From the NCBI GenBank assembly GCA_029204225.1, contig CM055113.1:253001-317000 (forward strand): a stretch of DNA of 64,000 nucleotides, given 5' to 3'. The position numbers were made by a program, and so were the translations under genes. Under the pieces are notes generated by a model. It was not told the DNA's origin and made no database searches. It saw nothing but the letters and a program-made list of their open reading frames with translations. Positions 11,341 through 22,134 of this stretch are shown here, one piece after another. This DNA is from Diphasiastrum complanatum. Lineage: Eukaryota; Streptophyta; Lycopodiopsida; Lycopodiales; Lycopodiaceae. The first letter of the stretch is position 1; the number at the start of each line of letters is the position of its first letter.

Positions 11341-12660
11341 TAGAAAGATATGATGATGGACCTATTAGATTATCTCCTAGACGAACATCACCTACGTTTG
11401 ATCGAAGGACTCCCAAATTGGATCTATCCAAATTTGATGGTAGAATGGACCCTCATCAGTTTATCCAAACTTTGAGAGTGCTTTGTGAAGTTTATGGAGA
11501 TTCTTCACATGAAAGCATGGGTCAACTCTTCTCTATGACCTTGCTAGGTGGCACTCAAGATTGGTCTTTTAATCTCGACTGAGATGAACGTAATGGATGA
11601 GAAGTCTTGAAAGTAGCTTTCATAAAACAATTCAAACCTGATAGATTATTAGATAGTCCTTTTGTGCAAATAAGCCAAATCAAAATGAGAGAAAAAGAAA
11701 AAGTAAGGGATTATATTGAACAATTTAAATGTCTTCGCGGTCAATGTCAAGAAGGATTGACTGAAATAATGTTAATCACTTGGTTCATAGTCGGTCTATT
11801 AAAAAGAATTCGACATGATCTTAAATCTGCTGATGATTATCGACAACTAAAGCAAGCCATGTTAGATGCAATAAGGAAAGAAGACGAAGAGTCAGATGAT
11901 GAGGATCATCATTTCGATAACCGCCAAGAAAATTCAAAAGAATATCAAACAACGAATATCTAATAGACCACGCACCGTAAAAAATTGTACTATTCTCTCC
12001 TTTCACTCAAACCCAGAATATGTATTCCAAACGAGAAGGTGTATGGTGTTCTATTTGTAGAGGAAATCACACTGGTAATGAATGTCCAAATAAGGGCCCA
12101 ACGCACAATCCATCTTGATGTGTGTTTTGTAACAGATCATATCATGAATCTTTCAAGTGTCTCTATAATATGGTTAATCAATCCAAATCCCCCAACAAAG
12201 ACCATCGAATCAATCACGTGTACAACAGCCACAAGAAGTAGCTGGTACCACACAAGCTCAAAAGAAAGTACAAGTCCTACAAAGAACGAATGGAAATAAT
12301 AATCAGTTGTTACCTAGAAATAAGAACCGTGCTCATGTTAATTATGTTGATGAGGAAACTTTTTTCTCTCATGATTCTTCATACTACTCAGAGGAGGCTC
12401 CCATTCTTGATTCTTATGCAGATCCAGAAACATCTACCCAATGTGGCTATGCTGTCACACACATTTAGCAAACTTAATGGATGTTGGGTCTGTGGGCAAC
12501 AAGGCCATAGGTTCTTTACTTGTGAATTAAAAATAGCCTACCAAGCATGCTGTGAAAATTGTGGATGAACTCATTGTTATAAAGATTGTCTCGCACAAGA
12601 GAAAGAGACACTACCTGCAACAATTCCTCAATTGCTTGCCTCTACTCAGGAATACTAACT
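11341..12660 (+). mobile_element. Gypsy-like gag remnant with four zinc knuckles
   Basis: A capsid-like gag begins in the + frame near 11380 (TPKLDLSKFDG, a typical gypsy gag start). It continues through MTLLGGTQDW, a TGA near 11580, and the ORF 11607-11963 (FIKQFKP ... EKVRDYIEQFKCLRGQC). Downstream, in changing frames, are two knuckle pairs. CSICRGNHTGNEC (CX2CX3HX4C, about 12049-12087) and CVFCNRSYHESFKC (CX2CX4HX4C, about 12120-12161) form the first. CWVCGQQGHRFFTC (about 12483-12524) and CENCG-stop-THCYKDC (about 12551-12589) form the second. Such knuckles bind retroelement RNA during particle assembly. Stops and frameshifts make it non-functional. No protease or RT follows. Confidence 0.7.
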
Positions 12661-13260
12661 CAAATCTTTCTAAGCTATAAATCTTCCAAATGGTTTGATC
12701 TTCTCCAAATAAAAGCTCATCACCTTCATGTAATCCTAATTACATGAATAACCGGGTGACTTTCTTTTATTTTAAAAATAAAATTCGAAAGCTGAAGAAT
12801 TTCCAATTTAATCATAGTCTAAAGCTTATTTACAATTTCTTGTAGAAAAATAATTCTTCTTGGTACAAATATTCTTAGAATATCCAAATATTCTAAAATA
12901 TCACAATTCAGTCATCTAAAATCTCTAAGAGATCCATCAAGTCTCAGACAATTATAACTCGATCCAAAGTACTGCAATTACTCTAATGAGTTAACAGGCC
13001 CATTTCGAGCACCACATGCAAGAAATCAACAACTATTTGTATCTTAATAGATTTATCTGTCTCCTATAAATCTAGAGATATAGACTAAACTTTGTACACA
13101 AGCACTTATAGACTACAATCTGTTAGTAGAATACAATCTACTAAAGTAAGCAAATCTCCTCTTAAGCAAAAAACAATTTACCTAATAAGAAATGCCTGTG
13201 AGATCCATAGAACTCAATTAAAAAAACTGGAGTAATGACTAGAAGCCATACACTCATAAT
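12661..13260. other. AT-rich DNA without a recognisable gene
   Basis: No long ORF and no motif. Repeated CTAAAATCTCTAAGAG and TCTATAAATC words suggest decayed retroelement sequence, but I cannot assign a family. Confidence 0.4.
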
Positions 13261-13640
13261 AACTAAGTATCAAGCCGACAAGGAGCTCACCAAAGGGATG
13301 GATGTTAAATTGATCCATTTAAATCACGAGTTTCTTCAACAACAGTGGCAAGGTGGAAGTCTTGGTCATATCATCTTGCATGTCACCGAACTCAATGGAG
13401 GACCATAATAGCCTACCAGTCTATTCTGTGGAAGATCCTAAGGGGCATATGCTACCGGTGTATGTCTATCATCTTCAAGGTGATGGCATACTACACTCAG
13501 TAAGGTGCTATGGATGAGGAGGAAAACATCAATGAGCCAAATGTCCACATCGAGGGGATCCATCACATTCGAACTCCAATGTTCATAATGCGGTGTTAGC
13601 CATCCATGCCAAGACTTTTCGACGCGCAATCCACAAATAG
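13261..13640 (+). pseudogene. Second gag-like zinc-knuckle fragment
   Basis: One + frame reads YQADKELTKGMDVKLIHLNH. Further on it holds RCYG-stop-GGKHQ-stop-AKCPHRGDPSH, which keeps the CX2CX4HX4C spacing if the two TGA codons stood for Cys and Trp. The fragment probably belongs to the same or a related gag as the knuckles upstream. It has stops and at least one frame change and no identifiable capsid domain. Confidence 0.45.
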
Positions 13641-14059
13641 CTAGGAGGCTTTTGCCTTATGTAGAACGACATGCACCTGTGGTGACCATTCCATCTATCG
13701 ATAGAATACACTATAAAAGAAAAATCCTAGTGTCACCGGGTTATGAAACGAGTGAGGAAGAAGACAATCTGACAAAAGTCTCAAAGTACACATAGATCCC
13801 CACAAGCAACAAGCATTAGAAAAAATTTGAGCACAAAAGGGGCCTTTAAAAAAGATACCTTTTATTTATTTTTTTCTCAAAATTTTCTTCCACATGGTCC
13901 AATCAAAACACTCAAATTTGAAATCCACGTAACGTAGCTTTTTTCAAATTGATTTTCATTTCTTTTTAAAAGAAATATAATTTTGCGTCGGGGACAGCCT
14001 GTAAATAAGCCATTTTATTTGTAGTATAGTATGCAACTAAGCAAAAAAAAAAAAAAAAC
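13641..14059. other. No recognisable gene
   Basis: Contains a short continuation of the 13261-13640 frame and then AT-rich DNA with homopolymer A and T runs, including a run of A at about 14043-14059. Confidence 0.4.
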
Positions 14060-14320
14060 AGTGTAACTTTTGAATGACAACTTGGATCGAGACGATTATG
14101 GTGCCATTAGAAAGCCCTCGACGAGAGCTTTTCAACGACACCCAACATGACCCCATTCCGAGCTACGGTGAAGAAGTTATGGCCAATCAAAATTTTGGTC
14201 GGTCAACAGTTGGTCCACCCAATATCTCTTTTAAGCGCCATTCACCTGTTTGACCTCGTCGAGGGCTTTCTAATGGCACCATATTCATCTCAATCTGAGT
14301 TGTCATTCAAAAGTTATGAT
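14060..14320. repeat. Inverted repeat, arms about 68 bp, loop about 120 bp
   Basis: The left arm, about 14062-14128, is centred on GGTGCCATTAGAAAGCCCTC. It is the near reverse complement of the right arm, about 14251-14320. Arms differ at roughly one base in eight by eye. The DNA could fold into a long hairpin. The loop contains CCCCATTCCGAGCTACGGTG. No transposase or clear target duplication is seen, so a MITE is possible but unproven. Confidence 0.8.
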
Positions 14321-14373
14321 TTTTTCAATCACAGACTATTCTACCCACATAATAGCTAATCATCGAAGACTGT

Positions 14374-15010
14374 GTGGGCAGGACTACGGCCAGAAAAAGA
14401 TTTTATTTTAGTATTACACATTGCCAAAAAATTGTCATCCTATGTGGCAATTCTTATAGGGCCCTTTCCAAGTCCAAATTTTCTCTAATGAGAATTCCAT
14501 CACAAAAAATAGAGCTAGAATCTATCAAGCCAATGATAGCAGAGGAAGTCAAGAAATCGGCAACCGAGGAAGTCTGGCAAGTTCCATTAGGGATCTTGGC
14601 GCAATCAATGCACAAATTTCTTAGTGATGAATTACAAAAGGAATTTGTGTCCACAGAGCAAATTGAAGGCAATTCAGCACAAGGTCCAAGGGAAAGTGCA
14701 ATCATGCAGCCTTCAATTAGGAATTGCCATGACAAGGGGAAGACTAAGGTTGATGCTTGTCTTTCAATGAGCAATATTCAGCCACAGTCTAATTGTTCCA
14801 CAATGCAACAGATCCCCAAACCAATGCCAAATCTGGTTATCACAGTACTTCAAAGGCCCAATCCAGGGAATTCAAGCCGAAAAAGACCAATTATGCAGTA
14901 GGAATCAGCACCTACAACAACAATGCCTTGTCCTCAATTTGTAAGATTGACTGCTAAGGAAAATCTTTAGGTTCAAACATACCACGAATACCTAGATAGA
15001 CAAAGTTGGT
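14374..15010 (+). pseudogene. Unrecognised protein remnant, copy 1 (paired with 18000-18480)
   Basis: The ORF 14374-14901 continues after one TAG to about 15010. The readable core begins near 14495 (PSQKIELESIKPM). It includes EEVWQVPLGILAQSM, CHDKGKTKV and IQPQSNCSTMQQ, and ends PQFVRLTAKENL. It is Ser/Gln/Pro rich with no domain I can name. A second copy lies inverted at 18000-18480 with the same order of motifs. The two copies flank the large inverted repeat, so this is most likely part of a duplicated repeat unit and not an independent gene. A linker or gag-like region of a retroelement is one possibility. Confidence 0.5.
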
Positions 15011-15089
15011 GGTTTTGCTCCATAGTCTCTCTTGTTGTGTTTTCCTATCCTCATCTTAGGGGTTTTTTTTAGTAATCTTTACATTGTAA

Positions 15090-17110
15090 TCTCACTATGA
15101 CCTAGTACATAAACATATATGTCATTAACTGACAAATTCCTCCAAAATCCGCATATGTTACTCACATATCTCACTGAGAATCTTGTCAGCTACTAAAGAA
15201 TTCTATTCTTCTTGAGTAAATAACATATTTGAGAAATCTCTCATGAGTTTTCCAATCCACTAACCTCTTGCCACCAAATTTCTCCCACATAATCAATCCC
15301 TTATGGATCCTAGTACTCCAACCAAGATCAGGTTGATTCAATACAGACACTCCATTATCAAAATTACTTCTATCCTTGCCACCCGGGATTAGTAACTTTT
15401 GATCTTACTCACAATACTACTTATAATAATTTCCAATTTCAATCATTCTCTAGTTTCAGATTGTTCCACACAATCCCTAGAGAATTTCTCTCAACTTTGT
15501 GAAACTAATAGGTCCTTATAATATAAACTTTTTTGAAGGACTACTTATAATCATGTGAATTACTACTTGGATAAGGATTGGAATTTGAAACGTTCCAAGA
15601 TGTGGTGTTTCAATTTCTTAATCCCAGATAGATGATAGTTACTATCACTCATATTGAGAATACTTAGAAGAAAAGGTTGTGTATAATAGAGTGAATCTTA
15701 TCTGGAAGACACTTATTATTGACTTTTCACAATTCTGAGATTGTGTTTATCATCTCTCTAGATAAAACTTTATAAGAAATTGAAAATTTCTTTTAAAAGG
15801 AGGGGTGAAGTGATGAGTAAGATTATATTATAAGGACCTATCAGCTATACAGAGTTGAGAGAAATTTTCTAAGAATTGTGTGGAACAATTTGGAACTAGA
15901 GAAAGATTGAAATTGGAAATCATTATTGTTAAAATTGGCAAAAGCTAACTTGATCAAATCTTGTAAATACCATATGACTAGTACATATCATCATTAGACA
16001 TGTGTGGAGCCTGTTCCCACATGTAAAATAAATGTATTTATCATTTAGATGAGTCATACAGGTTGTACATACCATTTCATTTGAGATCTAGTGGCTAAAA
16101 TGGCCAAAATCTAGTTTTCTAGCTATATGCCACTTGGCATCATATTATTGATAGGAAAAGCTGTTTCACATGGATAGGAGTGATCTCACACATGTGTAGG
16201 ATTGATCACACGTGTGAAAACATCAGTAGTAGGTGAGATCCCAATTGTAGTAGATATTTGTGCAAGTCCCTATAGATTAGAAAAATTGCCTCAAATCAAG
16301 GGAGGTGGCTATAAGTTAGGAATCTTGGACCATGTGCCATATTGATGATTATTGGTGGATCCTTTGATGAGTAGGCACTCTCACACGTGCCAAATCAACT
16401 GAGTAAGCATCAGCTCTTGTGTATATATGGTGGCTCATTTGGCCATAATTGACAATGAAGCAATATCTTGCTTTTGGAGGCATATCTTTGAGTTGTGATT
16501 TTATGGTTCTATTGTTTCTAGCACTTGTGTACTTCACTCTCTGTTGTAAGTCCGTACAGGTACAATTCTTCACACGTGTGAAGGAAGTAGATCTAGTTTA
16601 ATCATTTGCTTGTTGTTCTTGCTAGATTTTTTATGGGAAATTGATCTAATTCTAGATCTATTCATTGGTTGATTAGTAGATCAAGTAGTCTAGTTTCTAA
16701 CACCTCTTGAGGATCTGATCTAGATCCATTCTTGGTCTTTATTTTCTCTAAAATTTTACAATTATAAGTAGTATCGAGTAAGATTAGAAGTTACTAATTC
16801 CAGTTGGCAGGGATAGAAGTAATTATGATAATGCAGTGTCTGTATTGAATCAACCTGGTTGGAGTACTAGGATCCATAAGGAGTTGATTATGTGGGAGAA
16901 ATTTGGTGGCAAGAGGTAAGTGGATTGAAAAACTCGTGAGAGATTTCCCAAATATGTTATTTACTCAAGAGGAATAGAAGTTTTTAGTAGTTGAATTACA
17001 AGATTCTCAGTGAGATATGTGAGTAACATATGCGGATTTTGGAGGAATCTGCCAGTTAATGACATATATGTTTATGTACTAGGTCATAGTGAGATTATTC
17101 TCATATGTGC
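15090..17110. repeat. Large inverted repeat, about 440 bp arms, 290 bp spacer
   Basis: Left arm 15090-15530. The right arm is in two pieces: 15818-15926 (matching 15530-15422) and 16766-17110 (matching about 15430-15090). Shared landmarks include GGTCATAGTGAGATTA, CATATGCGGATTTTGGAGGA, GGATCCATAAGG and GAAATTGGAAAT. The right arm is interrupted by a solo LTR (15927-16760). Beyond the arms the flanks differ: about 100 bp on the left against about 880 bp on the right before the paired remnants at 14374-15010 and 18000-18480 resume. The whole region therefore looks like one inverted duplication of at least 1 kb. Confidence 0.85.
15927..16760. mobile_element. Solo LTR, 834 bp, with 5 bp target duplication
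   Basis: Starts TGTTAAAATTGG and ends ATTTTACA, so it has canonical TGT...ACA ends. It is bracketed by ATTAT at 15922-15926 and ATTAT at 16761-16765. The uninterrupted left arm of the palindrome (about 15415-15440) preserves the empty site with a single ATTAT-equivalent, which confirms insertion. The LTR carries several CACACGTGTG-type palindromes (near 16196-16217, 16380 and 16567). Solo LTRs arise when the two LTRs of an element recombine and the internal part is lost. Orientation is not determined. Confidence 0.9.
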
Positions 17111-17111
17111 A

Positions 17112-17995
17112 CGATTAATCTTGTTTGGATCTGCTATGTATTCCTGGTTACTAAGGTTATCTGGTGCACTTAACCTAGTCGATGAACATAGACATATGAT
17201 CAAAGATTGTATTTCACAATTACTTGCAGAGTTAATAGATCTGTTCTGATAGATCTATTGGTTAGCTTAAAAGTGGTATTGTACATGTACAATCAAGAGC
17301 TGCATCTAGACATTTAAGATCTCTAAATCATGGGCAATTAACTTGAGTAGTTGATTTACTCTTGTGGAAGTTAATTAGTAAAATATTTGACTTTGACTCC
17401 ACCTCGTAACTTAGACTTTGGGCTTTTAAGTTATTTTATTTTATTTGTACCTAGGGCCCAAGTCACTAGAATACAACTTAAACTATTTAATCAATGTGCT
17501 CATTGGGCTATACACGCAGGATGCCAGTGCCCTCTCACTTATTATTCTAACTGTACAGTGTCTGTGGTGGGGCGGCTTGGCCAACAGTAGCTTAAGTGGT
17601 GGGGCCCACTTATTTATATATGTACAAGAAATACCCACAATAGGGTCCTCGGCCCAAAGTAGCCCCGGTCCCTCGACAATTGTTGTCGTGGAAGACAACT
17701 ATTGTTGGCTCATTTATTGCTGGGACATGGATGCTTTAGAAAAAGTTTGGATAGAAATCACTTATTGGATGGTGGTGATTAGCAAGAACTTGGACTTGCC
17801 AGATTTTCAATAATACCCATTAGGGTCTGGTGGCCATGCCTGGTAACCTTGTTTATAAATAAAAGAGTGGTCGACACCATCTATCAGAAGATCCCAAGGT
17901 AAGGCTGGTTGATAGTGATTCTAATAGATCGGCACTACTTCTCCCAGTGGTATTGTCGTTGTCTCTCTCAAGTCATAAGGTAGATAAGATGTGCT
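17112..17995. other. Right-arm-specific DNA, no recognised gene
   Basis: This segment separates the right arm of the palindrome from its outer homologous part. The ORFs 17010-17249 and 17445-17813 have no recognisable domain. It is either an insertion absent from the left arm or sequence deleted from the left. Confidence 0.5.
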
Positions 17996-17999
17996 TGTT

Positions 18000-18480
18000 T
18001 GACTGCCTTGTCTATCCAAGTATGTGTGGTCTGCTTGAATCGGCAATCAACCTTACCAATTGAGGCACTGGTTCTTGTTGCATAATTGACCTTTTTGGGC
18101 TTGAGTTCTCTGGATTTGGCATTCTTTTACTGGTCAGTTGCATTGTGGAACAATTAGACTTTGGCTGAATCTTGCTTATTGAAGGGCAATCATCAACCTT
18201 AGCCTTTCCCATGTCATTGCACTTCTTATTTGAAAGCTGCGTGATTGCACTTGCCCTTGGATCTTGTGCTGAATTGCCTTCATGTCCCTATGTCGACACT
18301 GGTTCCCTTTCTAATTCATCACTAAGAAATCTTTGCATTGATTGCGCCAAAAGCCCTAATAGAACCTGCCAGACTTCCTTGGTTTCCAACTTCTTGACTT
18401 CCTCAACTACCATTGGCTAGATAGATTCTACCAACTCTATCTTCTGTGACGGTGTTACTTGTTTGCCCATGGGTGTGTCT
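18000..18480 (-). pseudogene. Unrecognised protein remnant, copy 2 (inverted)
   Basis: The - strand, read from 18470, shows VEEVKKLETKEVWQ, LLAQSMQRFLSDELE, GKAKVDDCPSISKIQPKSNC and QEPVPQLVRLIADS. This is the same order as 14495-14960 on +. Stops and a frame change interrupt it. The adjoining copia LTR begins exactly at 18481, so the retroelement inserted at, or recombined into, this unit. Function unknown. Confidence 0.5.
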
Positions 18481-19525
18481 TGTTGGAAAGAGGTGTGAAA
18501 AAGATAGGTCGAATAGAATCGAATAAAAAGAATTCGGACGACAAGAAAGAAAGCTTATCGTGTGAAGCGGAATAAACTATCTTCCTATTTCTCTATGCAT
18601 GACTACGCCCATCAATTTTGAACAAAACAATAGTGATAGAAATCATGTTTGATCTTATAGTAACTAGCTTTGAAATCATTAGTACTACAGTGAATTCATA
18701 GCCAAACATTAAGCATTGAATTATCAGACAAATAATCAGTCACGAAAACCCACAGAAATGCATACATTCTGAGACAAACATGAACACAATAAGAAGATAG
18801 TATTGATGCAGTATGAAAACGAAACAGATGTAAATGAGTACAACAAGTTGTGGTTCAAAGCCGTGTACTCTAAGCTATCTCTGAACGACTAAATATAAAT
18901 CTGAATCAAGCACAACTATTGATAAGCACAATAGCAATCTCTAAATCAACTCTAAAGAAGTGAGCTAGAATGCTCAGGAGTGTTCAAGCTCGCAGGCTTG
19001 AGAGAGAGAGAGAGAGCACTGACTATTCAATACTTTGATGATTGATATTGATCTTTAAGATGTAGGAATATGAACACCTATTTATACTAAGCAATTAGGT
19101 CGTCAAATGCATCATCCACTTGGCTGTGATGTGTTGGCATCAATCCAGTTAGGACTTTTCAGAAATTACTTGCTTGATGAATTAATGCAAGTCAATGGAT
19201 TTGAACGTAAATAGTCTGTCTGCATATTTGAACGTAAATTGTAACTCTGCAGAAATAAACGTAAACTGTCATGCGAAAAAGACGAACAACACGAAGGTTT
19301 TCACCAACGATATCTCCTTAATATTCAAGGCATCTAGCATTTTGTGAAAAAAACTGAAGTGAGAGAAAATCCCAAAAGACGAAAATCTCGAAAATGCTGA
19401 CACTGTGAGCCGTTTTTGAATAGTTATGCAGACTATGTAAAAACACGAAAAAATCTGCAGGTTTGGATAAAGATTGGATGAGATTAAAATGTCGATTAGT
19501 CGATTAGTAGGAGAATAATCCAACA
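18481..19525 (-). mobile_element. Copia 3' LTR, 1045 bp
   Basis: Read on -, it starts TGTTGGATTA at 19525 and ends TTCCAACA at 18481. The terminal inverted repeat is TGTTGGA/TCCAACA. It is preceded on - by a polypurine tract (AGGGGGAC, 19526-19533) and by the end of pol. A TATA-like AGTATAAATAGG lies at about 19078-19090 on -, and a GA/CT microsatellite at about 18999-19016 lies just downstream of it. The flanking 5 bp on the low side are TGTCT, but the partner LTR is missing, so no target duplication can be shown. Confidence 0.88.
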
Positions 19526-21866
19526 GTCCCCCTTAATCTAAATCCATGAATGCCTTGAGCTTCAAGCTTAGTTCTGCACAGAACTTTCTATGTGTATCTA
19601 GGCTTAATGATTTGGTGAAAATATCTGCTGTCATATTGTGCATTCGACAGTACTGCAATCGACCTCTTTGTCAAGAACTTTGCTTTTGACATAGTGATAC
19701 TTGAGTTCAATGTGCTTACTCCTAGAATGAAATCTAGGGTTGGCTGTCAAGGCAATGGCACTCTGATTATCACAAAATAATAATGTGGGAGCATATTGAT
19801 TCAGACTGATATATGAAAGTAAGTTTCTCAACCAAATTGCTTCCTTTGTAGCTTGTGAGGCTGCGATATACTCTAATTATGTAGAAGATAGAGCTATTGA
19901 AGATTGCTTGCGACTGTTCCAGGAAATAGGACCATTGTTGAGAAAGAATATCCAGAAGTGGATTTATGAGTGTCTACATCTCCTGCCCAACTTGCATCTG
20001 TGTAACCACTGAGTAAATTGAGTTTGTCATTGTCTACTCCATAACAATGCAAAAGTCCATAGTAGCTCGAAGATATCTCATGACTGTGATAAGAGCCTTC
20101 CAATGTGTTATATCAGGGTTAATCATAAACTAACTTAAGAAGCTGACTGCAAAAGCTATGTCCGGTCTGGTACAAATCATTGCGTATATAAGAGATCCTA
20201 TTATCGAATGATAAGGATACTCATGCATCTGCTCTTTCTATTCGATTGTTCGGGGACTCTGGTCCTTTGGCAATTTGAGACCTAGTTCCATTGGTGAGAG
20301 AGCTAACTTGCAATTAACCAGATTATACCTGACTAACATATTGTAAATGTACCTTTGCTAAGCAATGTAGATCAAATTTCGATTTCTGTGTCTGTGGATT
20401 TGAATACCAAGGCAGAAATGAGCTTCGCCCAGATCGGTCATGTCGAATTCGGAGGATAGCATAGTCTTTGCTTCTTTTATCAAATCGATACTATTGCCAA
20501 AAAACAATGTGTCATCCACGTATAAAGTGATAATGATAAAAGATTGTTGCACTGTCTTGAAGTAGACATTCGAATCTGAACAGCTTGGTGAGTAGCCATG
20601 ATCAATGAAGAAAGTATTGATTCTTTGAAACCATGCTCGAGGAGATTGCTTCAAGCCATAAAGTGCTTTATGGAGTTTACACACATGATTGTATTTACCT
20701 TTGATAATATAAACTTCAGGTTGCACCATATAAATGTCTTCTTTGATGACTCCATTGAGAGATGTTGTTTGTACATCCCTCTGATGTATTTCAAATTTGT
20801 TGTAGTAGCAAATGATAATAAAAGTCAAATAGAAGAATGTTTGACTACTGGACTGAAGGTCTCAGTGTAATTGACGTTGTACATCTGCGAAAATCCTCTG
20901 GCGACAAATCAAGTTTTTCTTCGGTCGATGCTTCCATCTACTTTGTACTTGACTTTGAAAATCCATTTGCAATCAACTACGTTTCTGCTAGCAAGTAATT
21001 CGACAATCGTCCATGTCTAGTTCTTGATAAGAGATGAATATTTTTTATCCATAGTTTCTTTCCAAAGGTCAAAATCGGGCTGACTGAGTGTCTCTTCAAC
21101 AGTCGTCGACTCCTGAACAAGGTAGATTGCAGACTCATTGATATACCTGATAGGAGATCCACTACTTCTTGATGATCTTCTGGAGAATAGAGGAAGTTGA
21201 TCATTTTCATCATACTGTAGTTGCTGAACTGCAACATCATCATCTTCGGATTCGCTATTGATAGGTTGTTCGTCGAAAGTAGATGAGCTTGGACCTTCAA
21301 TGAGAATAGTCAACTAAGGAACCTCAAAGTTCAATATGTCGGACAAGTCAGACAAGTCGGCTACATGGGCTTTGTCTTTTCCCGTGAGGTCGATAAATTG
21401 ATCTTTGATGAAGATGACATCCCAACTAGGGAATATCTTCGACTCAATAGGGTCGACAAATTGTATGCTTGATCTAAAGTAGTGTAGTTCATAAAAATAC
21501 ATTTGATACTCTAGAAGTCGTGTTGCTTCCTGAGATCATGAGGAATCTACACATAAGCAGTACATCTATAAAGAAGGTTTGGTGCCTGTCCAAACTTCAA
21601 ATGGTGTTTTGTCTGAGAGACCTTTAGTAGGACATTTGTTCTGAATATAGGTTGTTGTTGAAACAGCTTCAGTCCAGAAGGACTTTGGAAGTGTCGCATG
21701 TGATAACATACACTTTGTCGATTCGACTAAGGTTCTGTTCTTTCTCTCAACAAGACCATTTGAGTTAGGCGAATAGGAGATAATGTATTGTTGCTCAATG
21801 CTATTGTTAAGACATCACTCCTTGAAGTAATCTCCCCCATTGTCGCATCCGATATTTCTGCGTTTG
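19526..21866 (-). mobile_element. Copia pol 3' half (integrase to RNase H), truncated at the 5' end
   Basis: Read from 21866 downward. Integrase begins inside its core (DNGGDYFKE, then SPNSNGLVERKN near 21750), followed by the integrase end (VWTGTKPS) and a linker (21530-20977). RT is at 20870-20200, with VHKLHKALYGLK-type and LYVDDTLFFG motifs near 20500, MTDLGEAHFCLGIQ and RDVQTTSLNG. RNase H (20103-19630) has SGYTDASWAGDVDTHKSTSG, CDNQSAIAL and SRSKHIELKYHYV. The last domain ends TADIFTKSL near 19610. Frameshifts and stops occur throughout. It is related to the 7540-10972 element but more diverged. The 5' part is replaced near 21866 by an unrelated ORF. Confidence 0.88.
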
Positions 21867-22134
21867 AATAGGAGTGATCTACTCTCTTTTTCATGATAAG
21901 ATTATCTATAATGACTGCATCTTGACATATTTGTAACAATGAAGTGTAAGATACAAACTTCTTCATACTAGACTTGATGTTGTTTAGTAATTCAATATAG
22001 AAGTTCTGCATTATGGTATTTGAACTCAATAGATCATTATCTTTTACCAGATCAAACATTCGTCTGGTGTATTGTTGAACTATCTCATCAAGAAACATCT
22101 GAAATGCAACTAATCTCACAAACTCGGTAGTCAT
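21867..22134 (-). pseudogene. Unrecognised ORF fused upstream of the copia integrase
   Basis: The - strand ORF from 22134 reads TTEFVRLVAFQMFLDEIVQQYTRR and later NLIMKKRVDHSYSNAEIS. It then runs into the copia region out of its frame near 21866. Alpha-helical and charged, it is compatible with a retroelement gag segment, but no zinc knuckle is seen and I cannot name the family. Confidence 0.35.

Noticed and set aside
17010-17813. ORFs in the right arm of the palindrome as host genes
   Set aside because: No domain. The part that is shared with the left arm is not preserved as an ORF there.
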